A DNA stretch of 9,498 nucleotides from an uncultured Clostridia bacterium (GTDB lineage Bacteria; Bacillota_A; Clostridia; Christensenellales; Aristaeellaceae): positions 1 through 9,498 of the forward strand of contig CAMVBO010000035.1 of assembly GCA_947165745.1 (NCBI GenBank), in the 5' to 3' direction. The notes under the pieces are model-generated. The model was given only the letters and a program-made list of their open reading frames with translations. It searched no databases and was not told where the DNA came from. The translations under genes were made by a program, and so were the position numbers. Shown in pieces: positions 1-5,927 of this stretch (position 1 is the first letter of the stretch; every line of letters begins with the position of its first letter).

Positions 1-9
1 GCTGGGAAT

Positions 10-38
10 ATTATAAAATCAGGAAAGATCAAAGTCAA
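10..38 (-). promoter_or_regulatory. Sigma-A promoter firing out of the left edge
   Basis: On the minus strand there is a -35 hexamer TTGACT (33-38), a 17-bp spacer and a perfect -10 TATAAT (10-15). The predicted transcription start is near position 3. The site lies just downstream of the terminator at 65-110, so it most likely starts an independent transcript for a minus-strand gene beyond the left edge. The match to the housekeeping consensus is read directly; the gene it drives is not visible. Confidence 0.8.
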
Positions 39-64
39 TAAACAAACATCGCATGATTTGTGAA

Positions 65-110
65 CGAATTGAAAACGCTGCGGGCAAATGCCCGCAGCGT
101 TTTCAATTCG
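65..110 (-). terminator. Bidirectional intrinsic terminator after the rhomboid gene
   Basis: A perfect inverted repeat has 22-nt arms (65-86 and 89-110) around a 2-nt centre, so the real loop is a few bases longer. The GC-rich core (CGCTGCGGGC / GCCCGCAGCG) is flanked by AAAA on one side and TTTT on the other, so it can terminate in either direction. It begins 6 bp beyond the rhomboid stop codon and separates that gene from the promoter at 10-38. Confidence 0.9.
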
Positions 111-115
111 CTTTG

Positions 116-709
116 TCAACCCTTCTCCCCCGCCCGGTTCAGCAGGAAGCCCAGGCCTGCGCCCACGGCGCCGCCGGCGATGTGGGCCATGTAGGACACG
201 TTGTCCCGCACGGTGATGGCCTGCCAGACCTGCTGGCCGATGTAGAGGATGGCCACCAGAATGAACGTGACGGGGATCGCGCCGTCGCCGGTGCGGGTGA
301 TGGAGGACAGCAGGATCATCGCGAACACGATGCCGCTGGCCCCCAGCAGCATGGTGGAGGGAAAGAAGATGAAGTTGGCCAGCCCGGTGAGCAGCGCCGT
401 CGCCAGCATCACCAGAATCAGGTTCACCGAACCGTGCTTCTCCTCCAGCATCGGCCCCACCAGCAGAATGTACATCATGTTGTTCATCAGGTGGTTCCAA
501 TCGGCGTGGCCGAACACGTGGCATACCATGCGCAGCCAGGTGAGCGGGTTTGACAGCGGCGCGCGATAGACGCTGAACAGCAGGCGGTTGCTCTCGCCGT
601 TGGTGATTCCGTTCAGCACCATCGCCACCAGGCAAATGCCCGCGAAGCCCAGCACTGCCGGGGAATTGAACGCCAGGCGAAACCCCCGGCGGGAGGATGA
701 TGTGGTCAT
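116..709 (-). CDS. Rhomboid family intramembrane serine protease
   Basis: This 197-residue polytopic membrane protein has the features of the S54 rhomboid family, which cleaves transmembrane substrates within the membrane. Visible signatures are the HADWNHLMNN segment (residues 68-77) at the start of the second helix, the catalytic serine motif GASGIVFA (Ser125) and the catalytic histidine in AHIAGG (His176). About six hydrophobic segments can be drawn, near residues 17-36, 73-90, 97-116, 121-138, 145-163 and 171-190, which fits the minimal six-helix bacterial core without extra domains. The ATG at 707-709 is preceded by AGAAAGGA at good spacing. It lies 130 bp after larC and ends at a strong terminator. 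No convincing promoter of its own was seen, so read-through from the lar operon is possible. The substrate cannot be inferred. Confidence 0.93.
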   Translation of the reverse strand: MTTSSSRRGFRLAFNSPAVLGFAGICLVAMVLNGITNGESNRLLFSVYRAPLSNPLTWLRMVCHVFGHADWNHLMNNMMYILLVGPMLEEKHGSVNLILVMLATALLTGLANFIFFPSTMLLGASGIVFAMILLSSITRTGDGAIPVTFILVAILYIGQQVWQAITVRDNVSYMAHIAGGAVGAGLGFLLNRAGEKG

Positions 710-755
710 GGGTTTGGTTCCTTTCTGGGCCGTAAGATTTATGAAATGCGCTTAA

Positions 756-808
756 CCGGCGGAACGTTGGCGCTTCCCTCGCACAGGGGCCGCAACGTCT
801 CCCGCCGG
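756..808. repeat. Imperfect inverted repeat between larC and the rhomboid gene
   Basis: The arms CCGGCGG+ACGTTG and CAACGT+CCGCCGG can pair (7 bp plus 6 bp, separated by a small internal loop) around a loop of about 23 nt that holds a CCCT/AGGG mini-stem. There is no U-tract, so a classical intrinsic terminator is unlikely. It could be a processing site, an attenuator or a degenerate repeat. Folding energy was not calculated. Confidence 0.4.
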
Positions 809-839
809 ATTGGGCGCGGCGCGACACGGCGATGGCGCG

Positions 840-2147
840 TCATCTGATCTCCCTCACGGAGACACCCTCCCGCCTGGCGATTTCCGCCAGGTCCTCGAAC
901 TCCGGCTTGACGCGCTCCACGCCGTAACCGTGGGAGCGCTTGGCCCGCACCGGGCCATAAGCGGTGTCGAGAGTGAGCGCCTCGCGATCCAGCGTATACC
1001 GGCGCAGCGTCTGGCCGCGCACGCCGATGGTGGTCGTGTGCTTCAGCATCAGCGCGGCAAAATCCTTCTCCTGTTCAGGTCGGCACAGGCAGGCCAGCAG
1101 CGTGCCCGGGCGGCCCTTTTTCATCTGGATGGCCTCCGTCCACACGTCCAGCGCCCCTGCCTCGCGCAGCGCGTCGGCGGCGAAGGCGATCTCCTCGCCG
1201 GTCATGTCGTCCAGGTTGCACTTAAGCTCGCTGGCCTCGCCGGCTGTCTCCTCCGTCTCGCCCAGCAGCGCGCGCACGCAGTTGGCCCATTCAAAGTCCT
1301 TGGTGCCCATGCCGTAGCCGATCTTCTCCACAGCCATGGCGGGCATGGGGCCGAACGCGTCCGCGAAATGCTTGAGCAGCGCCGCGCCCGTGGGGGTGCA
1401 CAGCTCGCCGCGGATCGCGCCGCCATAGATGGGCACGCCCGACAGGATCCTGGCCGTGGCCGGGGCGGGCACCGGCAGCACGCCGTGGGCGCAGCGCACC
1501 TGGCCGCTGCCCACGTGCACAGGCGAAACCACGATCCTCTCCGGCGCGATCTCCGCCAGCAGCGCGCACACGCCCACCACGTCCGCCACCGCGTCCAGCG
1601 TGCCCACCTCGTGGAAGTGGATGTGCTCGATGGGTTCGCCGTGGACCTCCGACTCCGCCCGGGCGATCAGCCCGTACACCGCCGCCGCGTTCTGCTTCAC
1701 CGCGTCCGATACCGGCAGGCCGTCGATGATCGCGCGAATGTCGCCCAAATGGGCGTGGTGGTGAGTGTGGAATGTGGAATGGTCGTGTTGAGTGTGGAGT
1801 GTGGAGTGTGGAGTGTGGAGTTCAGAGTGCTCGTGGTTATGGTCGTGATCGTGATGATGCTCGTGGTCATGGTCGTGATGATGCTCGTGGTCATGGTCAT
1901 GCCCGTGGTCGTGCTCGTGGTCGTACACGTCCTCGCTGACCTCTTCCTCGCCGTCCACGGTCACGGCGATGTGGGTGCCCGTGACGCCACACTTCACGGC
2001 GGCCTGCCGCTCAAAGCGCACGCCGGGGATGCCCAGTGCATTCATGCGGTCGATGAAATCCCCGGGGTTGCCGATCAGCTCCGACAGCGCGGACATCAGC
2101 ATGTCCCCCGCCGCGCCCATGTTGCATTCGATGTAAAGCGTCTTCAT
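840..2147 (-). CDS. larC: LarC, nickel insertase for the nickel-pincer cofactor
   Basis: LarC inserts nickel, in a CTP-dependent reaction, into pyridinium-3,5-bisthiocarboxylic acid mononucleotide, the last step of the cofactor used by lactate racemase LarA and related enzymes. The 435-residue product shows the family N-terminus KTLYIECNMGAAGDM (2-16), HFHEVGTLDAVADVVG (178-192 region), NLDDMTGE (311-318) and KKGRPG (343-348). Residues 77-133 form a linker with 28 His in 57 positions, mixed with Asp and Glu; His-rich linkers are usual in LarC, but this one has been enlarged by tandem repeats. The ATG at 2145-2147 was chosen because it gives the family N-terminus and has GGAG seven bases upstream; an in-frame ATG at 2183 would add 12 atypical residues. 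It is a single ORF, unlike Lactiplantibacillus plantarum, where LarC1 and LarC2 are joined by programmed frameshifting. It is the third gene of larE-larB-larC. Confidence 0.95.
   Translation of the reverse strand: MKTLYIECNMGAAGDMLMSALSELIGNPGDFIDRMNALGIPGVRFERQAAVKCGVTGTHIAVTVDGEEEVSEDVYDHEHDHGHDHDHEHHHDHDHEHHHDHDHNHEHSELHTPHSTLHTQHDHSTFHTHHHAHLGDIRAIIDGLPVSDAVKQNAAAVYGLIARAESEVHGEPIEHIHFHEVGTLDAVADVVGVCALLAEIAPERIVVSPVHVGSGQVRCAHGVLPVPAPATARILSGVPIYGGAIRGELCTPTGAALLKHFADAFGPMPAMAVEKIGYGMGTKDFEWANCVRALLGETEETAGEASELKCNLDDMTGEEIAFAADALREAGALDVWTEAIQMKKGRPGTLLACLCRPEQEKDFAALMLKHTTTIGVRGQTLRRYTLDREALTLDTAYGPVRAKRSHGYGVERVKPEFEDLAEIARREGVSVREIR
1765..1826. repeat. 7-bp tandem repeat (GTGTGGA) inside larC
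   Basis: Four perfect copies of GTGTGGA lie at 1792-1819, with degenerate copies on both sides (1765-1778, 1785-1791, 1820-1826). Because 7 is not a multiple of 3, three units encode a 7-residue period; on the coding strand this reads LHTPHST-like, about residues 110-128. The tract keeps the frame open and adds His. It resembles the heptanucleotide short tandem repeats known from cyanobacteria and other genomes; that comparison is from memory. Confidence 0.85.
1851..1898. repeat. Perfect 24-bp tandem duplication in the larC His linker
   Basis: Positions 1851-1874 and 1875-1898 are identical 24-bp units, encoding the repeated HDHDHEHH block. The surrounding sequence (1829-1919) continues the same His/Asp/Glu codon pattern in less regular form. 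This suggests slippage or unequal recombination expanding a metal-binding linker. Confidence 0.85.
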
Positions 2148-2183
2148 TTCATTTCTCCATTGTGGATATTTACAGCGGGTCAC

Positions 2184-2215
2184 GTTTCCTTGAAAGGGGA
2201 GGCATGGTCACTGCC
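2184..2215. repeat. Degenerate intergenic hairpin repeat, larB-larC gap
   Basis: On the minus strand this reads GGCAGTGACCATGCCTCCCC followed by TTTCAAGGAAAC. It resembles the hairpin repeats at 3030-3055 and 7066-7094 (shared GCCTCCCC core and a nearby GGCAGTG or CACTGCC). Together with the heptamer array at 2242-2267 it accounts for most of the 95-bp gap between larB and larC. Confidence 0.5.
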
Positions 2216-2241
2216 CTTGCAGGCTCGCGCCAGCCACTATT

Positions 2242-2267
2242 CCTACTCCCTGCTCCCTACTCCCTCC
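2242..2267. repeat. 7-bp tandem repeat (GAGTAGG) forming the larB 3' end
   Basis: Three heptamers, CCTACTC, CCTGCTC and CCTACTC on the plus strand (GAGTAGG, GAGCAGG, GAGTAGG on the minus strand), occupy 2242-2262, followed by a partial copy. The larB stop codon TAG (2243-2245) is part of the last heptamer. This is a different sequence from the array in larC but has the same period. Confidence 0.8.
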
Positions 2268-3007
2268 ATCTGGTTGATCCGATTGGCCAGGAAGCCGGCA
2301 CCGAAGCCGTTGTCGATGTTCACGACGCTGATGCCGCTGGCGCAGGAATTCAGCATGGAGAGCAGCGCGGAGAGCCCGCCGAAGTTGGCCCCGTAGCCCA
2401 CGGAGGTGGGCACGGCGATCACCGGGCAGTCCACCAGCCCGCCGATCACGCTGGCCAGCGCGCCCTCCATGCCCGCCACAGCCACCACCGCCCGGGCTGA
2501 TTGCAGCTCGTCCATGTGGGACAACAGCCGGTGCAGCCCCGCCACGCCCACGTCATATAGCCGCGTGACCCGGCTGCCCAGGCACTCGGCGGTCAGGGCC
2601 GCCTCCTCGCACACGGGCAGATCGCTGGTGCCGCCGGAGGCCACCACCACGCTGCCCACAAGCCGTTTTTCTACCTTATTGGCGATGCCCACCCGGCAGA
2701 TCGGGTCATAGAACAGCGGCGCGGACCCAGCCACGAATTCCGCCTTTTCCGGGTCCAAGCGGGTGATGAGGATGTTCTCGCCGCCCGCCGCCAGCATGCG
2801 CTCCACGATCCCGGCAATCTGCCCCGCGGTCTTGCCCGCGCCGTAGATCACCTCGCCGGAGCCGTTGCGCAGGCCGCGATGGTGGTCGATCTTGGCGTAG
2901 CCGATGTCCTCATAGGGGGCCTGGGCGAACAGGCCCAGCGCCGCCTCCGGGGTCATGTCCCCGGAGCGCACCGCCTTCAGGGCGGAGAGAAGCTGATCTC
3001 GATTCAT
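2243..3007 (-). CDS. larB: LarB, pyridinium-3,5-biscarboxylate mononucleotide synthase
   Basis: LarB carboxylates nicotinic acid adenine dinucleotide at C5 and releases AMP, giving the dicarboxylated precursor of the nickel-pincer cofactor. The 254-residue length is normal for the family. The C-terminal half is PurE-like (AIR carboxylase fold): VVASGGTSDLPVCEEA (121-136), AGMEGALASVIGGLVDCPVI (178-197), VPTSVGYGANFGG and NIDNGFGAG (230-238). The ATG at 3005-3007 gives the family N-terminus MNRDQLLSAL and follows GGAGG at rather short spacing; the frame stays open for 50 further codons upstream, but those encode atypical sequence from an intergenic repeat. The last codons (about residues 247-254, MEGVGSRE) come from a heptamer repeat rather than a conserved tail. 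It is the second gene of the operon, 153 bp after larE. Confidence 0.95.
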   Translation of the reverse strand: MNRDQLLSALKAVRSGDMTPEAALGLFAQAPYEDIGYAKIDHHRGLRNGSGEVIYGAGKTAGQIAGIVERMLAAGGENILITRLDPEKAEFVAGSAPLFYDPICRVGIANKVEKRLVGSVVVASGGTSDLPVCEEAALTAECLGSRVTRLYDVGVAGLHRLLSHMDELQSARAVVAVAGMEGALASVIGGLVDCPVIAVPTSVGYGANFGGLSALLSMLNSCASGISVVNIDNGFGAGFLANRINQMEGVGSRE

Positions 3008-3029
3008 GTTGCCTCCGTCATGGTCCAAT

Positions 3030-3055
3030 GGCTTCCCCTTGAGAGGAAGGCTTTG
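3030..3055. repeat. Intergenic hairpin repeat, larE-larB gap
   Basis: On the minus strand this reads CAAAGCCTTCCTCTCAAGGG then GAAGCC, an imperfect hairpin closely similar to the terminator-like repeat at 7066-7094. It sits 23 bp before the larB start in the 153-bp larE-larB gap. The rest of that gap (3056-3160) is lower in GC than the genes and shows no further recognisable signal. Confidence 0.55.
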
Positions 3056-3160
3056 AGCGCCTTCGCCGTTCAGGCTAAGCTCTTGCAAGTCAAGGAAAAG
3101 CAACACAGAAATGCAGTTCAAGACGCCGAAAATGCATCGTTCCGAATTTAGAAACACACT

Positions 3161-3931
3161 CTAAGCTCTTTCCTTCAAATCCAGCAGCACAGTCTCAAAC
3201 CACGGCGCAAGGGCTTCGCGGATTGCCTCCCGCGCCTCGACGGCCCTGGGCATCTGCCCGGCGGGCAGCTGGAGCCGGGCGGCGTCGTGGAACAGCCGCA
3301 CGCGAAAGTCGGTGTAGCCCATCCCGAGCAGCGCGCTTTCCGCACCTTCCACCCGCCGCAGCAGCGCTTCGGTGATGGGCGTGCCGGCGGGAATCCGGGT
3401 GGCCAGGCAGGCATAGGCGGGCTTGTCCCAGGTGAACAGCCCCGCCTCGCGGGAGTACCGGCGCACCTGCGCCTTGGTCACGCCGCACAGCCGCAGCGGC
3501 GACAGCACCGAAAGCTCATCAAGCGCCCGCATGCCCGGACGGTCCCCGGCATCGTCGGAGGCGTTGGTGCCGTCCATGATGGCGCCGAAGCCGTCGGCGC
3601 GGGCCGCGTCGATCAGCGCGGCAAAGATCGCCCGCTTGCAATAATAGCAGCGGTTTTCCGGGTTCGCCCGAACCGCCTCCGCCGACAGCACGTCCAGCGG
3701 CACCTCCGTCATCCTGGCGCCCAGCTGATCCGCCAGTCGGCGGGCGTCCGCGCGCTCAAAGGCGGGCTGGAAGGCCGAGCGGGCGTAGTACGCGCCCACG
3801 TCGCAGCCGCAGGCTGTGGCGGCATAGAGCAGATAGGCGCTGTCCACTCCGCCGGAAAAGGCCAGCGCCAGCCGGGGATGCTCCCGGAAAAAGGCTTGCA
3901 GCGCCTCCGGCACGGCGACGGTTGGTTTCAT
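3161..3931 (-). CDS. larE: LarE, ATP-dependent sulfur transferase of the nickel-pincer cofactor
   Basis: LarE adenylates the substrate carboxylates and replaces them with thiocarboxylates. The 256-residue protein opens with an ATP pyrophosphatase P-loop, SGGVDS (26-31). It then has ENRCYYCK (Cys95, Cys98), DGTNASDD (120-127) and the KPAYACLATR motif (Cys175). In the Lactiplantibacillus type a single cysteine is sacrificed as the sulfur donor, while the Thermotoga type uses three cysteines to hold a [4Fe-4S] cluster that carries the sulfide. The Cys95/Cys98/Cys175 set here matches the second type; this assignment is inferred from motifs. The ATG at 3929-3931 follows AGGGG with 7-bp spacing and is about 25 nt from the predicted transcription start. 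It is the first gene of larE-larB-larC. LarA, the usual client enzyme, is not in the window. Confidence 0.95.
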   Translation of the reverse strand: MKPTVAVPEALQAFFREHPRLALAFSGGVDSAYLLYAATACGCDVGAYYARSAFQPAFERADARRLADQLGARMTEVPLDVLSAEAVRANPENRCYYCKRAIFAALIDAARADGFGAIMDGTNASDDAGDRPGMRALDELSVLSPLRLCGVTKAQVRRYSREAGLFTWDKPAYACLATRIPAGTPITEALLRRVEGAESALLGMGYTDFRVRLFHDAARLQLPAGQMPRAVEAREAIREALAPWFETVLLDLKERA

Positions 3932-3962
3932 GGCGATTCCCCTCAGATTGATTTACCGTAAT

Positions 3963-3991
3963 ATCATATCACAACGCTCGGATAATTGCAA
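3963..3991 (-). promoter_or_regulatory. Promoter of the larEBC operon
   Basis: On the minus strand there is a -35 TTGCAA (3986-3991), a 17-bp spacer and a -10 TATGAT (3963-3968). The predicted start near 3956 gives a leader of about 25 nt before the larE ATG. No clear operator for a lactate or nickel regulator was recognised. Confidence 0.75.
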
Positions 3992-4017
3992 CGCGGACGG
4001 CCGCCGGCGCATAAAAA

Positions 4018-4105
4018 GATTCTTCGGCCCCGCCGCCGCCCCGCTCAGCATGACAGACGAAGCGCGTGTCATGCTGAGCGGAGGCGCAGCCGAAGTCGAA
4101 GAATC
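4018..4105. repeat. Long palindromic intergenic element
   Basis: A nested inverted repeat. The outer arms GATTCTTCG (4018-4026) and CGAAGAATC (4097-4105) bracket perfect 15-bp inner arms CCGCTCAGCATGACA (4041-4055) and its complement (4067-4081), with an 11-nt loop. The right side also carries CGAAG-T-CGAAG. It resembles the widely dispersed CATxCTGAGCG...CGAAGAATC repeats that I recall from many bacterial genomes. It fills the gap between the coiled-coil gene's stop and the lar promoter. It could end transcription of the former, but it has no U-tract, so the function is inferred. Confidence 0.75.
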
Positions 4106-4132
4106 CGCGTCCTTATCCGATTGTCACAGCCA

Positions 4133-5836
4133 TCAGCCCGCCACGTTCAGCTTCACGGGCACGCGGCTGGTCAGCTGGACCTCGCCCTTTTCATCGTACA
4201 CGGTGGTGACGGCCAGCGCATCGTAGGTGCCGGGTTCCAGGGTCTTCTCCAGGGTGATGCCCTCGATGACCTCGCCGGGCTTCAGCGCGTCGGAGGTGTA
4301 GATGGTCTCGCCGTCCAGCACCAGGCTCAGCGTGGCGGCATTGCCGGACAGGGCGCTGTTGGCGTACTGCCAGGTGGCGGTCACGCCGTCCTCGGCCACC
4401 TCGATGGCGTTGTCCACGGCGGTTGCGATGTGAGCCTCGCCGCTGGCGGGATCTCGCTGCACGCGATAGGCCTCCAGCTCGTTCAGGCTCTTCTCGTAGG
4501 TCTCCTTGGCGTCGGCCAGCTCGACGCTCTTGGCCTCGGCCTCGGCTTCAACCGCGCTGAGCTGCTGCTGCAGCTCGGTCAGCTGGGCGGCGTCGGTCTC
4601 CGCCTGGGCGCCCAGGGTCTCGATCTGCGCGTTCAGATCGTCGATGGTGGACAGCTTCTCCACCAGTTCGCCGGACAGCTGCTGTACCTCGGTCTCGGCG
4701 GCCTCCAGCCGGGCCTGCACCGCCGACAGGTCGTCATCGCCCGCGTCGGCCTCCTCCGGCAGAACCTCGGTCAGCTGCTGCTCGATGGCCTTGAGGGCCT
4801 CGGCCTGCTCCTCGACGGTCTTGGTCTCGTCCTCCATGATGGTGGCAACTTCCGCCTTCAGGCCGTCCAGATCCACCGCGGCCACGGCTTTGGGCACTGT
4901 GCTGCCCGCCTGCAGGCCGGCGATCCGGACCAGCTGGTTTTCCACTGCGGCAACCGTCGTGGTCAGGGCTTCCTTGTCCGCGTCCTTGTCCTGATCTTCC
5001 GGCTTGGCTTCGACCGCGTCTCCGCCTTCCGGCTTGGCCTCGACCGCGTCTCCGCCTTCCGGCTTGGCTTCGACCGCGTCTCCGCCTTCCGGCTTGGCCT
5101 CGGTCTTCCCCTCGCCCTCCGGCTTCTGGGCATCAGCCTTGTCAGCGTTCTGCGCTTCGATGGCGGCAGCCTTCTCGCCGACGGTGCTCTCCAGCTCGCT
5201 GATCTTTGCATGCGCCTCGCCGGCGGCAGTCTCCAGCTCGCTGATCTTTGCCTGTGCCTCGCCGGCGGCAGTCTCCAGCTCGCTGATCTTTGCCTGGGCT
5301 TCGCTGGCGGCGGTCTCCAGGGTCTGGATGGCGGCGTCCTTCTCGCCGGCTGCAGTCTCCAGCTCGCTGATCTTTGCCTGGGCTTCGCCGGCGGCGGTCT
5401 CCAGGGTCTGGATGGCGGCGTCCTTCTCGCTGACGGCGCTCTCCAGCTCGCTGATCTTCGCCTGGGCTTCGCCGGCGGCGGTCTCCAGCTCCGTCACCCG
5501 CTCGTTGGCCTGGGTCAATTCGCCCTGCAGCTGCTCGGCGGCGGCCTTGCCGCTCTCCACCTCGCCGGTGAGGGTCTCGACGTTGGCCTGGGCCTCGGTC
5601 AGCTGTCCGCTGACGGTCTCATAGTCCGTGCGGGCGGCGTCCAGATCCGCCTTCGCGGCGTCCAGGTTCGCCTGCAGGGCCGCGGAATTCTCCTGCTCCT
5701 CGGTCAGCTGCGCCATGGTGTTGGAAAGGGTTTCCTTGCTGGCGTTCAGCTTGTTGTTGAACAGCAGTATGGCGACGATGGCGAGCACCAACAGCACCAA
5801 CAGCACGATCTGCCAGATTTTGCTTTTGGAATTCAT
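4133..5836 (-). CDS. Membrane-anchored coiled-coil repeat protein, unknown function
   Basis: I do not recognise a named family for this 567-residue protein. The N-terminus MNSKSK is followed by one hydrophobic helix (8-26) with no evident cleavage site, so it is probably a signal anchor with the rest outside the membrane. Residues 30-225 are a predicted coiled coil, including about eight 14-residue (two-heptad) units such as ELETAAGEAQAKIS (116-224). A Pro/Gly/Glu-rich segment (237-285) holds three near-identical EAKPEGGDAV repeats. More coiled coil follows (290-305, 368-457). Residues about 460-567 look like a beta-sandwich domain (VTATWQYANS, LVLDGETIYTS, LEPGTYDALAV). The protein is very rich in Ala and Glu and poor in Cys. 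GGGGAGG lies 7 bp before the ATG, and an extended -10 promoter sits just upstream. A structural or cell-envelope spacer role is plausible but unproven. Confidence 0.85.
   Translation of the reverse strand: MNSKSKIWQIVLLVLLVLAIVAILLFNNKLNASKETLSNTMAQLTEEQENSAALQANLDAAKADLDAARTDYETVSGQLTEAQANVETLTGEVESGKAAAEQLQGELTQANERVTELETAAGEAQAKISELESAVSEKDAAIQTLETAAGEAQAKISELETAAGEKDAAIQTLETAASEAQAKISELETAAGEAQAKISELETAAGEAHAKISELESTVGEKAAAIEAQNADKADAQKPEGEGKTEAKPEGGDAVEAKPEGGDAVEAKPEGGDAVEAKPEDQDKDADKEALTTTVAAVENQLVRIAGLQAGSTVPKAVAAVDLDGLKAEVATIMEDETKTVEEQAEALKAIEQQLTEVLPEEADAGDDDLSAVQARLEAAETEVQQLSGELVEKLSTIDDLNAQIETLGAQAETDAAQLTELQQQLSAVEAEAEAKSVELADAKETYEKSLNELEAYRVQRDPASGEAHIATAVDNAIEVAEDGVTATWQYANSALSGNAATLSLVLDGETIYTSDALKPGEVIEGITLEKTLEPGTYDALAVTTVYDEKGEVQLTSRVPVKLNVAG
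5001..5102. repeat. 30-bp tandem repeats in the coiled-coil gene
   Basis: Three 30-bp units (5001-5030, 5031-5060, 5061-5090) differ only at one alternating C/T position, with a partial fourth unit at 5091-5102. Each encodes the ten residues EAKPEGGDAV on the minus strand. The near-identity at synonymous sites points to recent duplication or homogenisation, so copy number may vary between strains. Confidence 0.9.
5165..5491. repeat. 42-bp-period coiled-coil repeats
   Basis: About eight 14-residue units alternate between two types: ELETAAGEAQAKIS and ELESAVSEKDAAIQT-like. The DNA is also highly similar between copies, for example the plus-strand string CTCCAGCTCGCTGATCTTTG, which recurs many times. 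The period fits two heptads, extending a rod without breaking the coil register. Confidence 0.85.
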
Positions 5837-5874
5837 AGAACAGCCTCCCCGTATATCTACATATCTCTGATTCT

Positions 5875-5883
5875 ATTATAACA
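5875..5883 (-). promoter_or_regulatory. Extended -10 promoter of the coiled-coil gene
   Basis: The minus strand reads TGTTATAAT, a perfect -10 with the TGn extension, 38 bp before the ATG; the predicted start is near 5868. No good -35 stands at 16-18 bp, which is usual for extended -10 promoters. It lies in the 91-bp gap after mnmA, where no terminator hairpin was found, so read-through from mnmA may add to expression. Confidence 0.65.
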
Positions 5884-5927
5884 TGAAACGCCGCCCGTGA
5901 ACAGCCCCCCGGACAACTTTTTCGCCA

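Noticed and set aside
716..760. Promoter for the rhomboid gene around CATAAAT
   Set aside because: An A/T-rich -10-like string is present, but no -35 matches at normal spacing, so it was not called.
1765..1919. Possible CRISPR or regulatory repeat array in larC
   Set aside because: There are no unique spacers; units are 7 bp and 24 bp, contiguous and in frame with larC, so these are tandem repeats in coding sequence.
840..2147. Programmed frameshift splitting larC as in Lactiplantibacillus
   Set aside because: The frame is continuous from the N-terminal to the C-terminal LarC motifs, so no frameshift is needed.
810..2396. 528-residue plus-strand open frame
   Set aside because: It lies opposite larC and the end of larB, which have clear family motifs. 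Its His/Arg/Ala-rich content is typical of antisense frames in GC-rich DNA.
5001..5491. Possible CRISPR-like array in the coiled-coil gene
   Set aside because: Repeats are contiguous multiples of three bases encoding regular heptads and EAKPEGGDAV units, with no spacers.
3986..5881. 631-residue plus-strand open frame
   Set aside because: It is antisense to the repetitive coiled-coil gene, and its Leu/Gly-rich repeats are the complement of those repeats. The minus-strand frame has a ribosome site, promoter, membrane anchor and sensible domains.
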